NCBI GenBank assembly: GCA_037893245.1
Contig: JBAIAA010001568.1
Coordinates: 62,001 to 126,000 of the forward strand
DNA from: Crossaster papposus
Lineage: Eukaryota; Echinodermata; Asteroidea; Velatida; Solasteridae
Reading direction: 5' to 3'
Length of the DNA stretch: 64,000 bases
The translations under genes were made by a program, and so were the position numbers. The notes beneath the pieces were generated by a model. That model was not told the DNA's origin, did not search any database, and saw only the letters and a list, made by a program, of their open reading frames with translations. Numbering within the stretch: position 1 is the stretch's first letter; the number at the start of each line of letters is the position of its first letter. Positions 36,480 to 48,735 of the stretch are shown in pieces.

Positions 36480-36494
36480 GGAAGCGGTAATATG
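36480..36494 (+). other. 15-bp aberrant insertion in the satellite
   Basis: A single GGAAGCGGTAATATG insertion stands after AAATATG. It ends with a duplicate of AATATG, leaving nine novel bases. It is the only such sequence I found in the window and it interrupts the otherwise invariant stretch. Confidence 0.85.
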
Positions 36495-37359
36495 TAAAGG
36501 GAAAGAAGTGTGCATAAGAAATATGTAAAGGGAAAGAAGTGTGCATAAGAAATATGTAAAGGGAAAGAAGTGTGCATAAGAAATATGTAAAGGGAAAGAA
36601 GTGTGCATAAGAAATATGTAAAGGGAAAGAAGTGTGCATAAGAAATATGTAAAGGGAAAGAAGTGTGCATAAGAAATATGTAAAGGGAAAGAAGTGTGCA
36701 TAAGAAATATGTAAAGGGAAAGAAGTGTGCATAAGAAATATGTAAAGGGAAAGAAGTGTGCATAAGAAATATGTAAAGGGAAAGAAGTGTGCATAAGAAA
36801 TATGTAAAGGGAAAGAAGTGTGCATAAGAAATATGTAAAGGGAAAGAAGTGTGCATAAGAAATATGTAAAGGGAAAGAAGTGTGCATAAGAAATATGTAA
36901 AGGGAAAGAAGTGTGCATAAGAAATATGTAAAGGGAAAGAAGTGTGCATAAGAAATATGTAAAGGGAAAGAAGTGTGCATAAGAAATATGTAAAGGGAAA
37001 GAAGTGTGCATAAGAAATATGTAAAGGGAAAGAAGTGTGCATAAGAAATATGTAAAGGGAAAGAAGTGTGCATAAGAAATATGTAAAGGGAAAGAAGTGT
37101 GCATAAGAAATATGTAAAGGGAAAGAAGTGTGCATAAGAAATATGTAAAGGGAAAGAAGTGTGCATAAGAAATATGTAAAGGGAAAGAAGTGTGCATAAG
37201 AAATATGTAAAGGGAAAGAAGTGTGCATAAGAAATATGTAAAGGGAAAGAAGTGTGCATAAGAAATATGTAAAGGGAAAGAAGTGTGCATAAGAAATATG
37301 TAAAGGGAAAGAAGTGTGCATAAGAAATATGTAAAGGGAAAGAAGTGTGCATAAGAAAT

Positions 37360-37392
37360 AAACACATGATGTGGGACAAGCCTCGAGTAAAT
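37360..37392 (+). repeat. Degenerate 36-bp segment with three homopolymer deletions
   Basis: This copy is 33 bp instead of 36. Compared with the TGTGGGAAC type it has lost one base in each of three homopolymer runs: GAAC to GAC, GCCCTC to GCCTC, and GTTAAAT to GTAAAT. No other copy shows this. The pattern resembles uncorrected long-read error. Confidence 0.85.
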
Positions 37393-40300
37393 ATGTAAAG
37401 GGAAAGAAGTGTGCATAAGAAATATGTAAAGGGAAAGAAGTGTGCATAAGAAATATGTAAAGGGAAAGAAGTGTGCATAAGAAATATGTAAAGGGAAAGA
37501 AGTGTGCATAAGAAATATGTAAAGGGAAAGAAGTGTGCATAAGAAATATGTAAAGGGAAAGAAGTGTGCATAAGAAATATGTAAAGGGAAAGAAGTGTGC
37601 ATAAGAAATATGTAAAGGGAAAGAAGTGTGCATAAGAAATATGTAAAGGGAAAGAAGTGTGCATAAGAAATATGTAAAGGGAAAGAAGTGTGCATAAGAA
37701 ATATGTAAAGGGAAAGAAGTGTGCATAAGAAATATGTAAAGGGAAAGAAGTGTGCATAAGAAATATGTAAAGGGAAAGAAGTGTGCATAAGAAATATGTA
37801 AAGGGAAAGAAGTGTGCATAAGAAATATGTAAAGGGAAAGAAGTGTGCAGAAGAAATATGTAAAGGGAAAGAAGTGTGCATAAGAAATATGTAAAGGGAA
37901 AGAAGTGTGCATAAGAAATATGTAAAGGGAAAGAAGTGTGCATAAGAAATATGTAAAGGGAAAGAAGTGTGCATAAGAAATAAACACATGATGTCGGGAC
38001 AAGCCCTCGAGTTAAATATGTAAAGGGAAAGAAGTGTGCATAAGAAATAATAAAGGGAAAGAAGTGTGCATAAGAAATATGTAAAGGGAAAGAAGTGTGC
38101 ATAAGAAATATGTAAAGGGAAAGAAATGTGCATAAGAAATATGTAAAGGGAAAGAAGCGTGCATAAGAAATATGTAAAGGGAAAGAAGTGTGCATAAGAA
38201 ATATGTAAAGGGAAAGAAGTGTGCATAAGAAATATGTAAAGGGAAATAAGTGTGCATAAGAAATATGTAAAGGGAAAGAAGTGTGCATAAGAAATATGTA
38301 AAGGGAAAGAAGTGTGCATAAGAAATATGTAAAGGGAAAGAAGCGTGCATAAGAAATATGTAAAGGGAAAGAAGTGTGCATAAGAAATATGTAAAGGGAA
38401 AGAAGTGTGCATAAGAAATATGTAAAGGGAAAGAAGTGTGCATAAGAAATATGTAAAGGGAAAGAAGTGTGCATAAGAAATATGTAAAGGGAAAGAAGTG
38501 TGCATAAGAAATATGTAAAGGGAAAGAAGTGTGCATAAGAAATATGTAAAGGGAAAGAAGTGTGCATAAGAAATATGTAAAGGGAAAGAAGTGTGCATAA
38601 GAAATATGTAAAGGGAAATAAGTGTGCATAAGAAATATGTAAAGGAAAGAAGTGTGCATAAGAAATATGTAAAGGGAAAGAAGTGTGCATAAGAAATATG
38701 TAAAGGGAAAGAAGTGTGCATAAGAAATATGTAAAGGGAAAGAAGTGTGCATAAGAAATATGTAAAGGGAAAGAAGTGTGCATAAGAAATATGTAAAGGG
38801 AAAAAGTGTGCATAAGAAATATGTAAAGGGAAAGAAGTGTGCATAAGAAATATGTAAAGGGAAAGAAGTGTGCATAAGAAATATGTAAAGGGAAAGAAGT
38901 GTGCATAAGAAATATGTAAAGGGAAATAAGTGTGCATAAGAAATAAACACATGATGTGGGAACAAGCCCTCGAGTTAAATATGTAAAGGGAATGAAGTGT
39001 GCATAAGAAATATGTAAAGGGAAAGAAGTGTGCATAAGAAATATGTAAAGGGAAAGAAGTGTGCATAAGAAATAAACACATGATGTGGGAACAAGCCCTC
39101 GAGTTAAATATGTAAAGGGAAAGAAGTGTGCATAAGAAATATGTAAAGGGAAAGAAGTGTGCATAAGAAATATGTAAAGGGAAAGAAGTGTGCATAAGAA
39201 ATATGTAAAGGGAAAGAAGTGTGCATAAGAAATATGTAAAGGGAAAGAAGTGTGCATAAGAAATATGTAAAGGGAAAGAAGTGTGCATAAAAAATATGTA
39301 AAGGGAAAGAAGTGTGCATAAGAAATATGTAAAGGGAAAGAAGTGTGCATAAGAAATATGTAAAGGGAAAGAAGTGTGCATAAGAAATATGTAAAGGGAA
39401 AGAAGTGTGCATAAGAAATATGTAAAGGGAAAGAAGTGTGCATAAGAAATATGTAAAGGGAAAGAAGTGTGCATAAGAAATATGTAAAGGGAAAGAAGTG
39501 TGCATAAGAAATATGTAAAGGGAAAGAAGTGTGCATAAGAAATAAACACATGATGTCGGGACAAGCCCTCGAGTTAAATATGTAAAGGGAAAGAAGTGTG
39601 CATAAGAAATAATAAAGGGAAAGAAGTGTGCATAAGAAATATGTAAAGGGAAAGAAGTGTGCATAAGAAATATGTAAAGGGAAAGAAATGTGCATAAGAA
39701 ATATGTAAAGGGAAAGAAGCGTGCATAAGAAATATGTAAAGGGAAAGAAGTGTGCATAAGAAATATGTAAAGGGAAAGAAGTGTGCATAAGAAATATGTA
39801 AAGGGAAAGAAGTGTGCATAAGAAATATGTAAAGGGAAAGAAGTGTGCATAAGAAATATGTAAAGGGAAAGAAGTGTGCATAAGAAATATGTAAAGGGAA
39901 AGAAGTGTGCATAAGAAATATGTAAAGGGAAAGAAGTGTGCATAAGAAATATGTAAAGGGAAAGAAGTGTGCATAAGAAATATGTAAAGGGAAATAAGTG
40001 TGCATAAGAAATATGTAAAGGAAAGAAGTGTGCATAAGAAATATGTAAAGGGAAAGAAGTGTGCATAAGAAATATGTAAAGGGAAAGAAGTGTGCATAAG
40101 AAATATGTAAAGGGAAAGAAGTGTGCATAAGAAATATGTAAAGGGAAAGAAGTGTGCATAAGAAATATGTAAAGGGAAAGAAGTGTGCATAAGAAATATG
40201 TAAAGGGAAAGAAGTGTGCATAAAAAATATGTAAAGGGAAAGAAGTGTGCATAAGAAATATGTAAAGGGAAAGAAGTGTGCATAAGAAATATGTAAAGGG

Positions 40301-41844
40301 AAAGAAGTGTGCATAAGAAATATGTAAAGGGAAAGAAGTGTGCATAAGAAATATGTAAAGGGAAAGAAGTGTGCATAAGAAATATGTAAAGGGAAAGAAG
40401 TGTGCATAAGAAATATGTAAAGGGAAAAAAGTGTGCATAAGAAATATGTAAAGGGAAAGAAGTGTGCATAAGAAATATGTAAAGGGAAAGAAGTGTGCAT
40501 AAGAAATATGTAAAGGGAAAGAAGTGTGCATAAGAAATATGTAAAGGGAAAGAAGTGTGCATACGAAATATGTAAAGGGAAAGAAGTGTGCATAAGAAAT
40601 ATGTAAAGGGAAAGAAGTGTGCATAAGAAATATGTAAAGGGAAAGAAGTGTGCATAAGAAATATGTAAAGGGAAAGAAGTGTGCATAAGAAATATGTAAA
40701 GGGAAAGAAGTGTGCATAAGAAATATGTAAAGGGAAAGAAGTGTGCATAAGAAATATGTAAAGGGAAAGAAGTGTGCATAAGAAATATGTAAAGGGAAAG
40801 AAGTGTGCATAACAAATATGTAAAGGGAAAGAAGTGTGCATAAGAAATATGTAAAGGGAAAGAAGTGTGCATAACAAATATGTAAAGGGAAAGAAGTGTG
40901 CATAAGAAATATGTAAAGGGAAAGAAGTGTGCATAAGAAATATGTAAAGGGAAAGAAGTGTGCGTAAGAAATATGTAAAGGGAAAGAAGTGTGCATAAGA
41001 AATATGTAAAGGGAAAGAAGTGTGCATAAGAAATATGTAAAGGGAAAGAAGTGTGCATAAGAAATATGTAAAGGGAAAGAAGTGTGCATAAGAAATATGT
41101 AAAGGGAAAGAAGTGTGCATAAGAAATATGTAAAGGGAAAGAAGTGTGCATAAGAAATATGTAAAGGGAAAGAAGTGTGCATAAGAAATATGTAAAGGGA
41201 AAGAAGTGTGCATAAGAAATATGTAAAGGGAAAGAAGTGTGCATAAGAAATATGTAAAGGGAAAGAAGTGTGCATAAGAAATATGTAAAGGGAAAGAAGT
41301 GTGCATAAGAAATATGTAAAGGGAAAGAAGTGTGCATAAGAAATATGTAAAGGGAAAGAATCGTGCATAAGAAATATGTAAAGGGAAAGAAGTGTGCATA
41401 AGAAATAAACACATGATGTCGGGACAAGCCCTCGAGTTAAATATGTAAAGGGAAAGAAGTGTGCATAAGAAATAATAAAGGGAAAGAAGTGTGCATAAGA
41501 AATATGTAAAGGGAAAGAAGTGTGCATAAGAAATATGTAAAGGGAAAGAAGTGTGGATAAGAAATATGTAAAGGGAAAGAAGCGTGCATAAGGAATATGT
41601 AAAGGGAAAGAAGTGTGCATAAGAAATATGTAAAGGGAAAGAAGTGTGCATAAGAAATATGTAAAGGGAAAGAAGTGTGCATAAGAAATATGTAAAGGGA
41701 AAGAAGTGTGCATAAGAAATATGTAAAGGGAAAGAAGTGTGCATAAGAAATATGTAAAGGGAAAGAAGTGTGCATAAGAAATATGTAAAGGGAAAGAATC
41801 GTGCATAAGAAATATGTAAAGGGAAAGAAGTGTGCATAAGAAAT

Positions 41845-43936
41845 AAACACATGATGTCGGGACAAGCCCTCGAGTTAAATATGTAAAGGGAAAGAAGTGT
41901 GCATAAGAAATAATAAAGGGAAAGAAGTGTGCATAAGAAATATGTAAAGGGAAAGAAGTGTGCATAAGAAATATGTAAAGGGAAAGAAGTGTGGATAAGA
42001 AATATGTAAAGGGAAAGAAGCGTGCATAAGGAATATGTAAAGGGAAAGAAGTGTGCATAAGAAATATGTAAAGGGAAAGAAGTGTGCATAAGAAATATGT
42101 AAAGGGAAAGAAGTGTGCATAAGAAATATGTAAAGGGAAAGAAGTGTGCATAAGAAATATGTAAAGGGAAAGAAGTGTGCATAAGAAATATGTAAAGGGA
42201 AAGAAGTGTGCATAAGAAATATGTAAAGGGAAAGAAGTGTGCATAAGAAATATGTAAAGGGAAAGAAGTGTGCATAAGAAATATGTAAAGGGAAATAAGT
42301 GTGCATAAGAAATATGTAAAGGAAAGAAGTGTGCATAAGAAATATGTAAAGGGAAAGAAGTGTGCATAAGAAATATGTAAAGGGAAAGAAGTGTGCATAC
42401 GAAATATGTAAAGGGAAAGAAGTGTGCATAAGCAATATGTAAAGGGAAAGAAGTGTGCATAAGAAATATGTAAAGGGAAAGAAGTGTGCATAAGAAATAT
42501 GTAAAGGGAAAGAAGTGTGCATAAGAAATATGTAAAGGGAAAGAAGTGTGCATAAGAAATATGTAAAGGGAAAGAAGTGTGCATAAGAAATATGTAAAGG
42601 GAAAGAAGTGTGCATAAGAAATATGTAAAGGGAAAGAAGTGTGCATAACAAATATGTAAAGGGAAAGAAGTGTGCATAAGAAATATGTAAAGGGAAAGAA
42701 GTGTGCATAAGAAATATGTAAAGGGAAAGAAGTGTGCGTAAGAAATATGTAAAGGGAAAGAAGTGTGCATAAGAAATATGTAAAGGGAAAGAAGTGTGCA
42801 TAAGAAATATGTAAAGGGAAAGAAGTGTGCATAAGAAATATGTAAAGGGAAAGAAGTGTGCATAAGAAATATGTAAAGGGAAAGAAGTGTGCATAAGAAA
42901 TATGTAAAGGGAAAGAAGTGTGCATACGAAATATGTAAAGGGAAAGAAGTGTGCATAAGAAATAAACACATGATGTCGGGACAAGCCCTCGAGTTAAATA
43001 TGTAAAGGGAAAGAAGTGTGCATAAGAAATAATAAAGGGAAAGAAGTGTGCATAAGAAATATGTAAAGGGAAAGAAGTGTGCATAAGAAATATGTAAAGG
43101 GAAAGAAATGTGCATAAGAAATATGTAAAGGGAAAGAAGCGTGCATAAGAAATATGTAAAGGGAAAGAAGTGTGCATAAGAAATATGTAAAGGGAAAGAA
43201 GTGTGCATAAGAAATATGTAAAGGGAAAGAAGTGTGCATAAGAAATATGTAAAGGGAAAGAAGTGTGCATAAGAAATATGTAAAGGGAAAGAAGTGTGCA
43301 TAAGAAATATGTAAAGGGAAAGAAGTGTGCATAAGAAATATGTAAAGGGAAAGAAGTGTGCATAAGAAATATGTAAAGGGAAAGAAGTGTGCATAAGAAA
43401 TATGTAAAGGGAAAGAAGTGTGCATAAGAAATATGTAAAGGGAAGTAAGTGTGCATAAGAAATATGTAAAGGAAAGAAGTGTGCATAAGAAATATGTAAA
43501 GGGAAAGAAGTGTGCATAAGAAATATGTAAAGGGAAAGAAGTGTGCATAAGAAATATGTAAAGGGAAAGAAGTGTGCATAAGAAATATGTAAAGGGAAAG
43601 AAGTGTGCATAAGAAATATGTAAAGGGAAAAAGTGTGCATAAGAAATATGTAAAGGGAAAGAAGTGTGCATAAGAAATATGTAAAGGGAAAGAAGTGTGC
43701 ATAAGAAATATGTAAAGGGAAAGAAGTGTGCATAAGAAATATGTAAAGGGAAATAAGTGTGCATAAGAAATAAACACATGATGTGGGAACAAGCCCTCGA
43801 GTTAAATATGTAAAGGGAATGAAGTGTGCATAAGAAATATGTAAAGGGAAAGAAGTGTGCATAAGAAATATGTAAAGGGAAAGAAGTGTGCATAAGAAAT
43901 AAACACATGATGTGGGAACAAGCCCTCGAGTTAAAT
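41845..43936 (+). repeat. Satellite block duplicated at 56630-58690
   Basis: 36-bp segments at 41845 and 42964 recur at 56630 and 57749 (shift 14,785), and 43772 and 43901 recur at 58526 and 58655 (shift 14,754, one unit less). Shared rare variants are GTGTGGATAAG followed by GCGTGCATAAGGAAT (near 41990 and 56776), the GTAAAGGAAAGAAG 30-bp units, GGGAAAAAGTG, and GGGAATGAAG after the 43772 and 58526 segments. A shorter form of the same pattern starts at 41407. Confidence 0.75.
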
Positions 43937-44586
43937 ATGTAAAGGGAAAAAGTGTGCATAAGAAATATGTCAAGGCAAAGAAGTGTGCATAAGAAATATG
44001 TAAAGGGAAAGAAGTGTGCATAAGAAATATGTAAAGGGAAAGAAGTGTGCATAAGAAATATGTAAAGGGAAAGAAGTGTGCATAAGAAATATGTAAAGGG
44101 AAAGAAGTGTGCATAAGAAATATGTAAAGGGAAAGAAGTGTGCATAAGAAATATGTAAAGGGAAAGAAGTGTGCATAAGAAATATGTAAAGGGAAAGAAG
44201 TGTGCATAAGAAATATGTAAAGGGAAAGAAGTGTGCATAAGAAATATGTAAAGGGAAAGAAGTGTGCATAAGAAATATGTAAAGGGAAAGAAGTGTGCAT
44301 AAGAAATATGTAAAGGGAAAGAAGTGTGCATAAGAAATATGTAAAGGGAAAGAAGTGTGCATAAGAAATATGTAAAGGGAAAGAAGTGTGCATAAGAAAT
44401 ATGTAAAGGGAAAGAAGTGTGCATAAGAAATATGTAAAGGGAAAGAAGTGTGCATAAGAAATATGTAAAGGGAAAGAAGTGTGCATAAGAAAGATGTAAA
44501 GGGAAAGAAGTGTGCATAAGAAATATGTAAAGGGAAAGAAGTGTGCATAAGAAATATGTAAAGGGAAAGAAGTGTGCATAAGAAAT

Positions 44587-47500
44587 AAACACATGATGTG
44601 GGAACAAGCCCTCGAGTTAAATATGTAAAGGGAAAGAAGTGTGCATAAGAAATAAACACATGATGTGGGAACAAGCCCTCGAGTTAAATATGTAAAGGGA
44701 AAGAAGTGTGCATAAGAAATATGTAAAGGGAAAGAAGTGTGCATAAGAAATATGTAAAGGGAAAGAAGTGTGCATAAGAAATATGTAAAGGGAAAGAAGT
44801 GTGCATAAGAAATATGTAAAGGGAAAGAAGTGTGCATAAGAAATATGTAAAGGGAAAGAAGTGTGCATAAGAAATATGTAAAGGGAAAGAAGTGTGCATA
44901 AGAAATATGTAAAGGGAAAGAAGTGTGCATAAGAAATATGTAAAGGGAAAGAAGTGTGCATAAGAAATATGTAAAGGGAAAGAAGTGTGCATAAGAAATA
45001 TGTAAAGGGAAAGAAGTGTGCATAAGAAATATGTAAAGGGAAAGAAGTGTGCATAAGAAATATGTAAAGGGAAAGAAGTGTGCATAAGAAATATGTAAAG
45101 GGAAAGAAGTGTGCATAAGAAATATGTAAAGGGAAAGAAGTGTGCATAAGAAATATGTAAAGGGAAAGAAGTGTGCATAAGAAATATGTAAAGGGAAAGA
45201 AGTGTGCATAAGAAATATGTAAAGGGAAAGAAGTGTGCATAAGAAATATGTAAAGGGAAAGAAGTGTGCATAAGAAATAAACACATGATGTGGGAACAAG
45301 CCCTCGAGTTAAATATGTAAAGGGAAAGAAGTGTGCATAAGAAATATGTAAAGGGAAAGAAGTGTGCATAATAAATAAACACATGATGTGGGAACAAGCC
45401 CTCGAGTTAAATATGTAAAGGGAAAGAAGTGTGCATAAGAAATATGTAAAGGGAAAGAAGTGTGCATAAGAAATATGTAAAGGGAAAGAAGTGTGCATAA
45501 GAAATATGTAAAGGGAAAGAAGTGTGCATAAGAAATAAACACATGATGTCGGGACAAGCCCTCGAGTTAAATATGTAAAGGGAAAGAAGTGTGCATAAGA
45601 AATAATAAAGGGAAAGAAGTGTGCATAAGAAATATGTAAAGGGAAAGAAGTGTGCATAAGAAATATGTAAAGGGAAAGAAGCGTGCATAAGAAATATGTA
45701 AATGGAAAGAAGCGTGCATAAGAAATATGTAAAGGGAAAGAAGTGTGCATAAGAAATATGTAAAGGGAAAGAAGTGTGCATAAGAAATATGTAAAGGGAA
45801 AGAAGTGTGCATAAGAAATATGTAAAGGGAAAGAAGTGTGCATAAGAAATATGTAAAGGGAAAGAAGTGTGCATAAGAAATATGTAAAGGGAAAGAAGTG
45901 TGCATAAGAAATATGTAAAGGGAAAGAAGTGTGCTTAAGAAATATGTAAAGGGAAAGAAGTGTGCATAAGAAATATGTAAAGGGAAAGAAGTGTGCATAA
46001 GAAATATGTAAAGGGAAAGAAGTGTGCATAAGAAATATGTAAAGGGAAAGAAGTGTGCATAAGAAATATGTAAAGGGAAAGAAGTGTGCATAAGAAATAA
46101 ACACATGATGTCGGGACAAGCCCTCGAGTTAAATATGTAAAGGGAAAGAAGTGTGCATACGAAATATGTAAAGGGAAAGAAGTGTGCATAAGAAATATGT
46201 AAAGGGAAATAAGTGTGCATAAGAAATATGTAAAGGAAAGAAGTGTGCATAAGAAATATGTAAAGGGAAAGAAGTGTGCATAAGAAATATGTAAAGGGAA
46301 AGAAGTGTGCATAAGAAATATGTAAAGGGAAAGAAGTGTGCATAAGAAATATGTAAAGGGAAAGAAGTGTGCATAAGAAATATGTAAAGGGAAAGAAGTG
46401 TGCATAAGAAATATGTAAAGGGAAAGAAGTGTGCATAAGAAATATGTAAAGGGAAAGAAGTGTGCATAAGAAATATGTAAAGGGAAAGAAGTGTGCATAA
46501 GAAATATGTAAAGGGAAAGAAGTGTGCATAAGAAATATGTAAAGGGAAAGAAGTGTGCATAAGAAATATGTAAAGGGAAAGAAGTGTGCATAAGAAATAT
46601 GTAAAGGGAAAGAAGTGTGCATAAGAAATATGTAAAGGGAAAGAAGTGTGCATAAGAAATATGTAAAGGGAAAGAAGTGTGCATAAGAAATATGTAAAGG
46701 GAAAGAAGTGTGCATAAGAAATATGTAAAGGGAAAGAAGTGTGCATAAGAAATATGTAAAGGGAAAGAAGTGTGCATAAGAAATATATAAAGGGAAAGAA
46801 GTGTGCATAAGAAATATGTAAAGGGAAAGAAGTGTGCATAAGAAATATGTAAAGGGAAAGAAGTGTGCATAAGAAATATGTAAAGGGAAAGAAGTGTGCA
46901 TAAGAAATATGTAAAGGGAAAGAAGTGTGCATAAGAAATATGTAAAGGGAAAGAAGTGTGCATAAGAAATATGTAAAGGGAAAGAAGTGTGCATAAGAAA
47001 TATGTAAAGGGAAAGAAGTGTGCATAAGAAATATGTAAAGGGAAAGAAGTGTGCATAAGAAAGATGTAAAGGGAAAGAAGTGTGCATAAGAAATATGTAA
47101 AGGGAAAGAAGTGTGCATAAGAAATATGTAAAGGGAAAGAAGTGTGCATAAGAAATAAACACATGATGTGGGAACAAGCCCTCGAGTTAAATATGTAAAG
47201 GGAAAGAAGTGTGCATAAGAAATAAACACATGATGTGGGAACAAGCCCTCGAGTTAAATATGTAAATGGAAAGAAGTGTGCATAAGAAATATGTAAAGGG
47301 AAAGAAGTGTGCATAAGAAATATGTAAAGGGAAAGAAGTGTGCATAAGAAATATGTAAAGGGAAAGAAGTGTGCATAAGAAATATGTAAAGGGAAAGAAG
47401 TGTGCATAAGAAATATGTAAAGGAAAAGAAGTGTGCATAAGAAATATGTAAAGGGAAAGAAGTGTGCATAAGAAATATGTAAAGGGAAAGAAGTGTGCAT

Positions 47501-48735
47501 AAGAAATATGTAAAGGGAAAGAAGTGTGCATAAGAAATATGTAAAGGGAAAGAAGTGTGCATAAGAAATATGTAAAGGGAAAGAAGTGTGCATAAGAAAT
47601 ATGTAAAGGGAAAGAAGTGTGCATAAGAAATATGTAAAGGGAAAGAAGTGTGCATAAGAAATATGTAAAGGGAAAGAAGTGTGCATAAGAAATATGTAAA
47701 GGGAAAGAAGTGTGCATAAGAAATATGTAAAGGGAAAGAAGTGTGCATAAGAAATATGTAAAGGGAAAGAAGTGTGCATAAGAAATATGTAAAGGGAAAG
47801 AAGTGTGCATAAGAAATATGTAAAGGGAAAGAAGTGTGCATAAGAAATATGTAAAGGGAAAGAAGTGTGCATAAGAAATAAACACATGATGTGGGAACAA
47901 GCCCTCGAGTTAAATATGTAAAGGGAAAGAAGTGTGCATAAGAAATATGTAAAGGGAAAGAAGTGTGCATAATAAATAAACACATGATGTGGGAACAAGC
48001 CCTCGAGTTAAATATGTAAAGGGAAAGAAGTGTGCATAAGAAATATGTAAAGGGAAAGAAGTGTGCATAAGAAATATGTAAAGGGAAAGAAGTGTGCATA
48101 AGAAATATGTAAAGGGAAAGAAGTGTGCATAAGAAATAAACACATGATGTCGGGACAAGCCCTCGAGTTAAATATGTAAAGGGAAAGAAGTGTGCATAAG
48201 AAATAATAAAGGGAAAGAAGTGTGCATAAGAAATATGTAAAGGGAAAGAAGTGTGCATAAGAAATATGTAAAGGGAAAGAAGCGTGCATAAGAAATATGT
48301 AAAGGGAAAGAAGCGTGCATAAGAAATATGTAAAGGGAAAGAAGTGTGCATAAGAAATATGTAAAGGGAAAGAAGTGTGCATAAGAAATATGTAAAGGGA
48401 AAGAAGTGTGCATAAGAAATATGTAAAGGGAAAGAAGTGTGCATAAGAAATATGTAAAGGGAAAGAAGTGTGCATAAGAAATATGTAAAGGGAAAGAAGT
48501 GTGCATAAGAAATATGTAAAGGGAAAGAAGTGTGCATAAGAAATATGTAAAGGGAAAGAAGTGTGCATAAGAAATATGTAAAGGGAAAGAAGTGTGCATA
48601 AGAAATATGTAAAGGGAAAGAAGTGTGCATAAGAAATATGTAAAGGGAAAGAAGTGTGCATAAGAAATATGTAAAGGGAAAGAAGTGTGCATAAGAAATA
48701 AACACATGATGTCGGGACAAGCCCTCGAGTTAAAT
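44587..48735 (+). repeat. About 2,601-bp higher-order repeat
   Basis: The 36-bp segments at 45279, 45377, 45537 and 46099 recur at 47880, 47978, 48138 and 48700, each shifted by 2,601 bp. The pair 44587/44654 recurs at 47157/47224, shifted by 2,570 bp, one 31-bp unit less. The same five-segment pattern appears again at 53100, 53167, 53823, 53921 and 54081, shifted 5,943 bp from the second copy. Confidence 0.8.

Noticed and set aside
32826..45299. A 4,157-codon minus-strand frame, and dozens of similar ones, with a 31-residue hydrophobic repeat
   Set aside because: They are translations of the satellite. All three minus frames are open together and overlap each other, and the frames follow unit-length changes rather than any gene structure.
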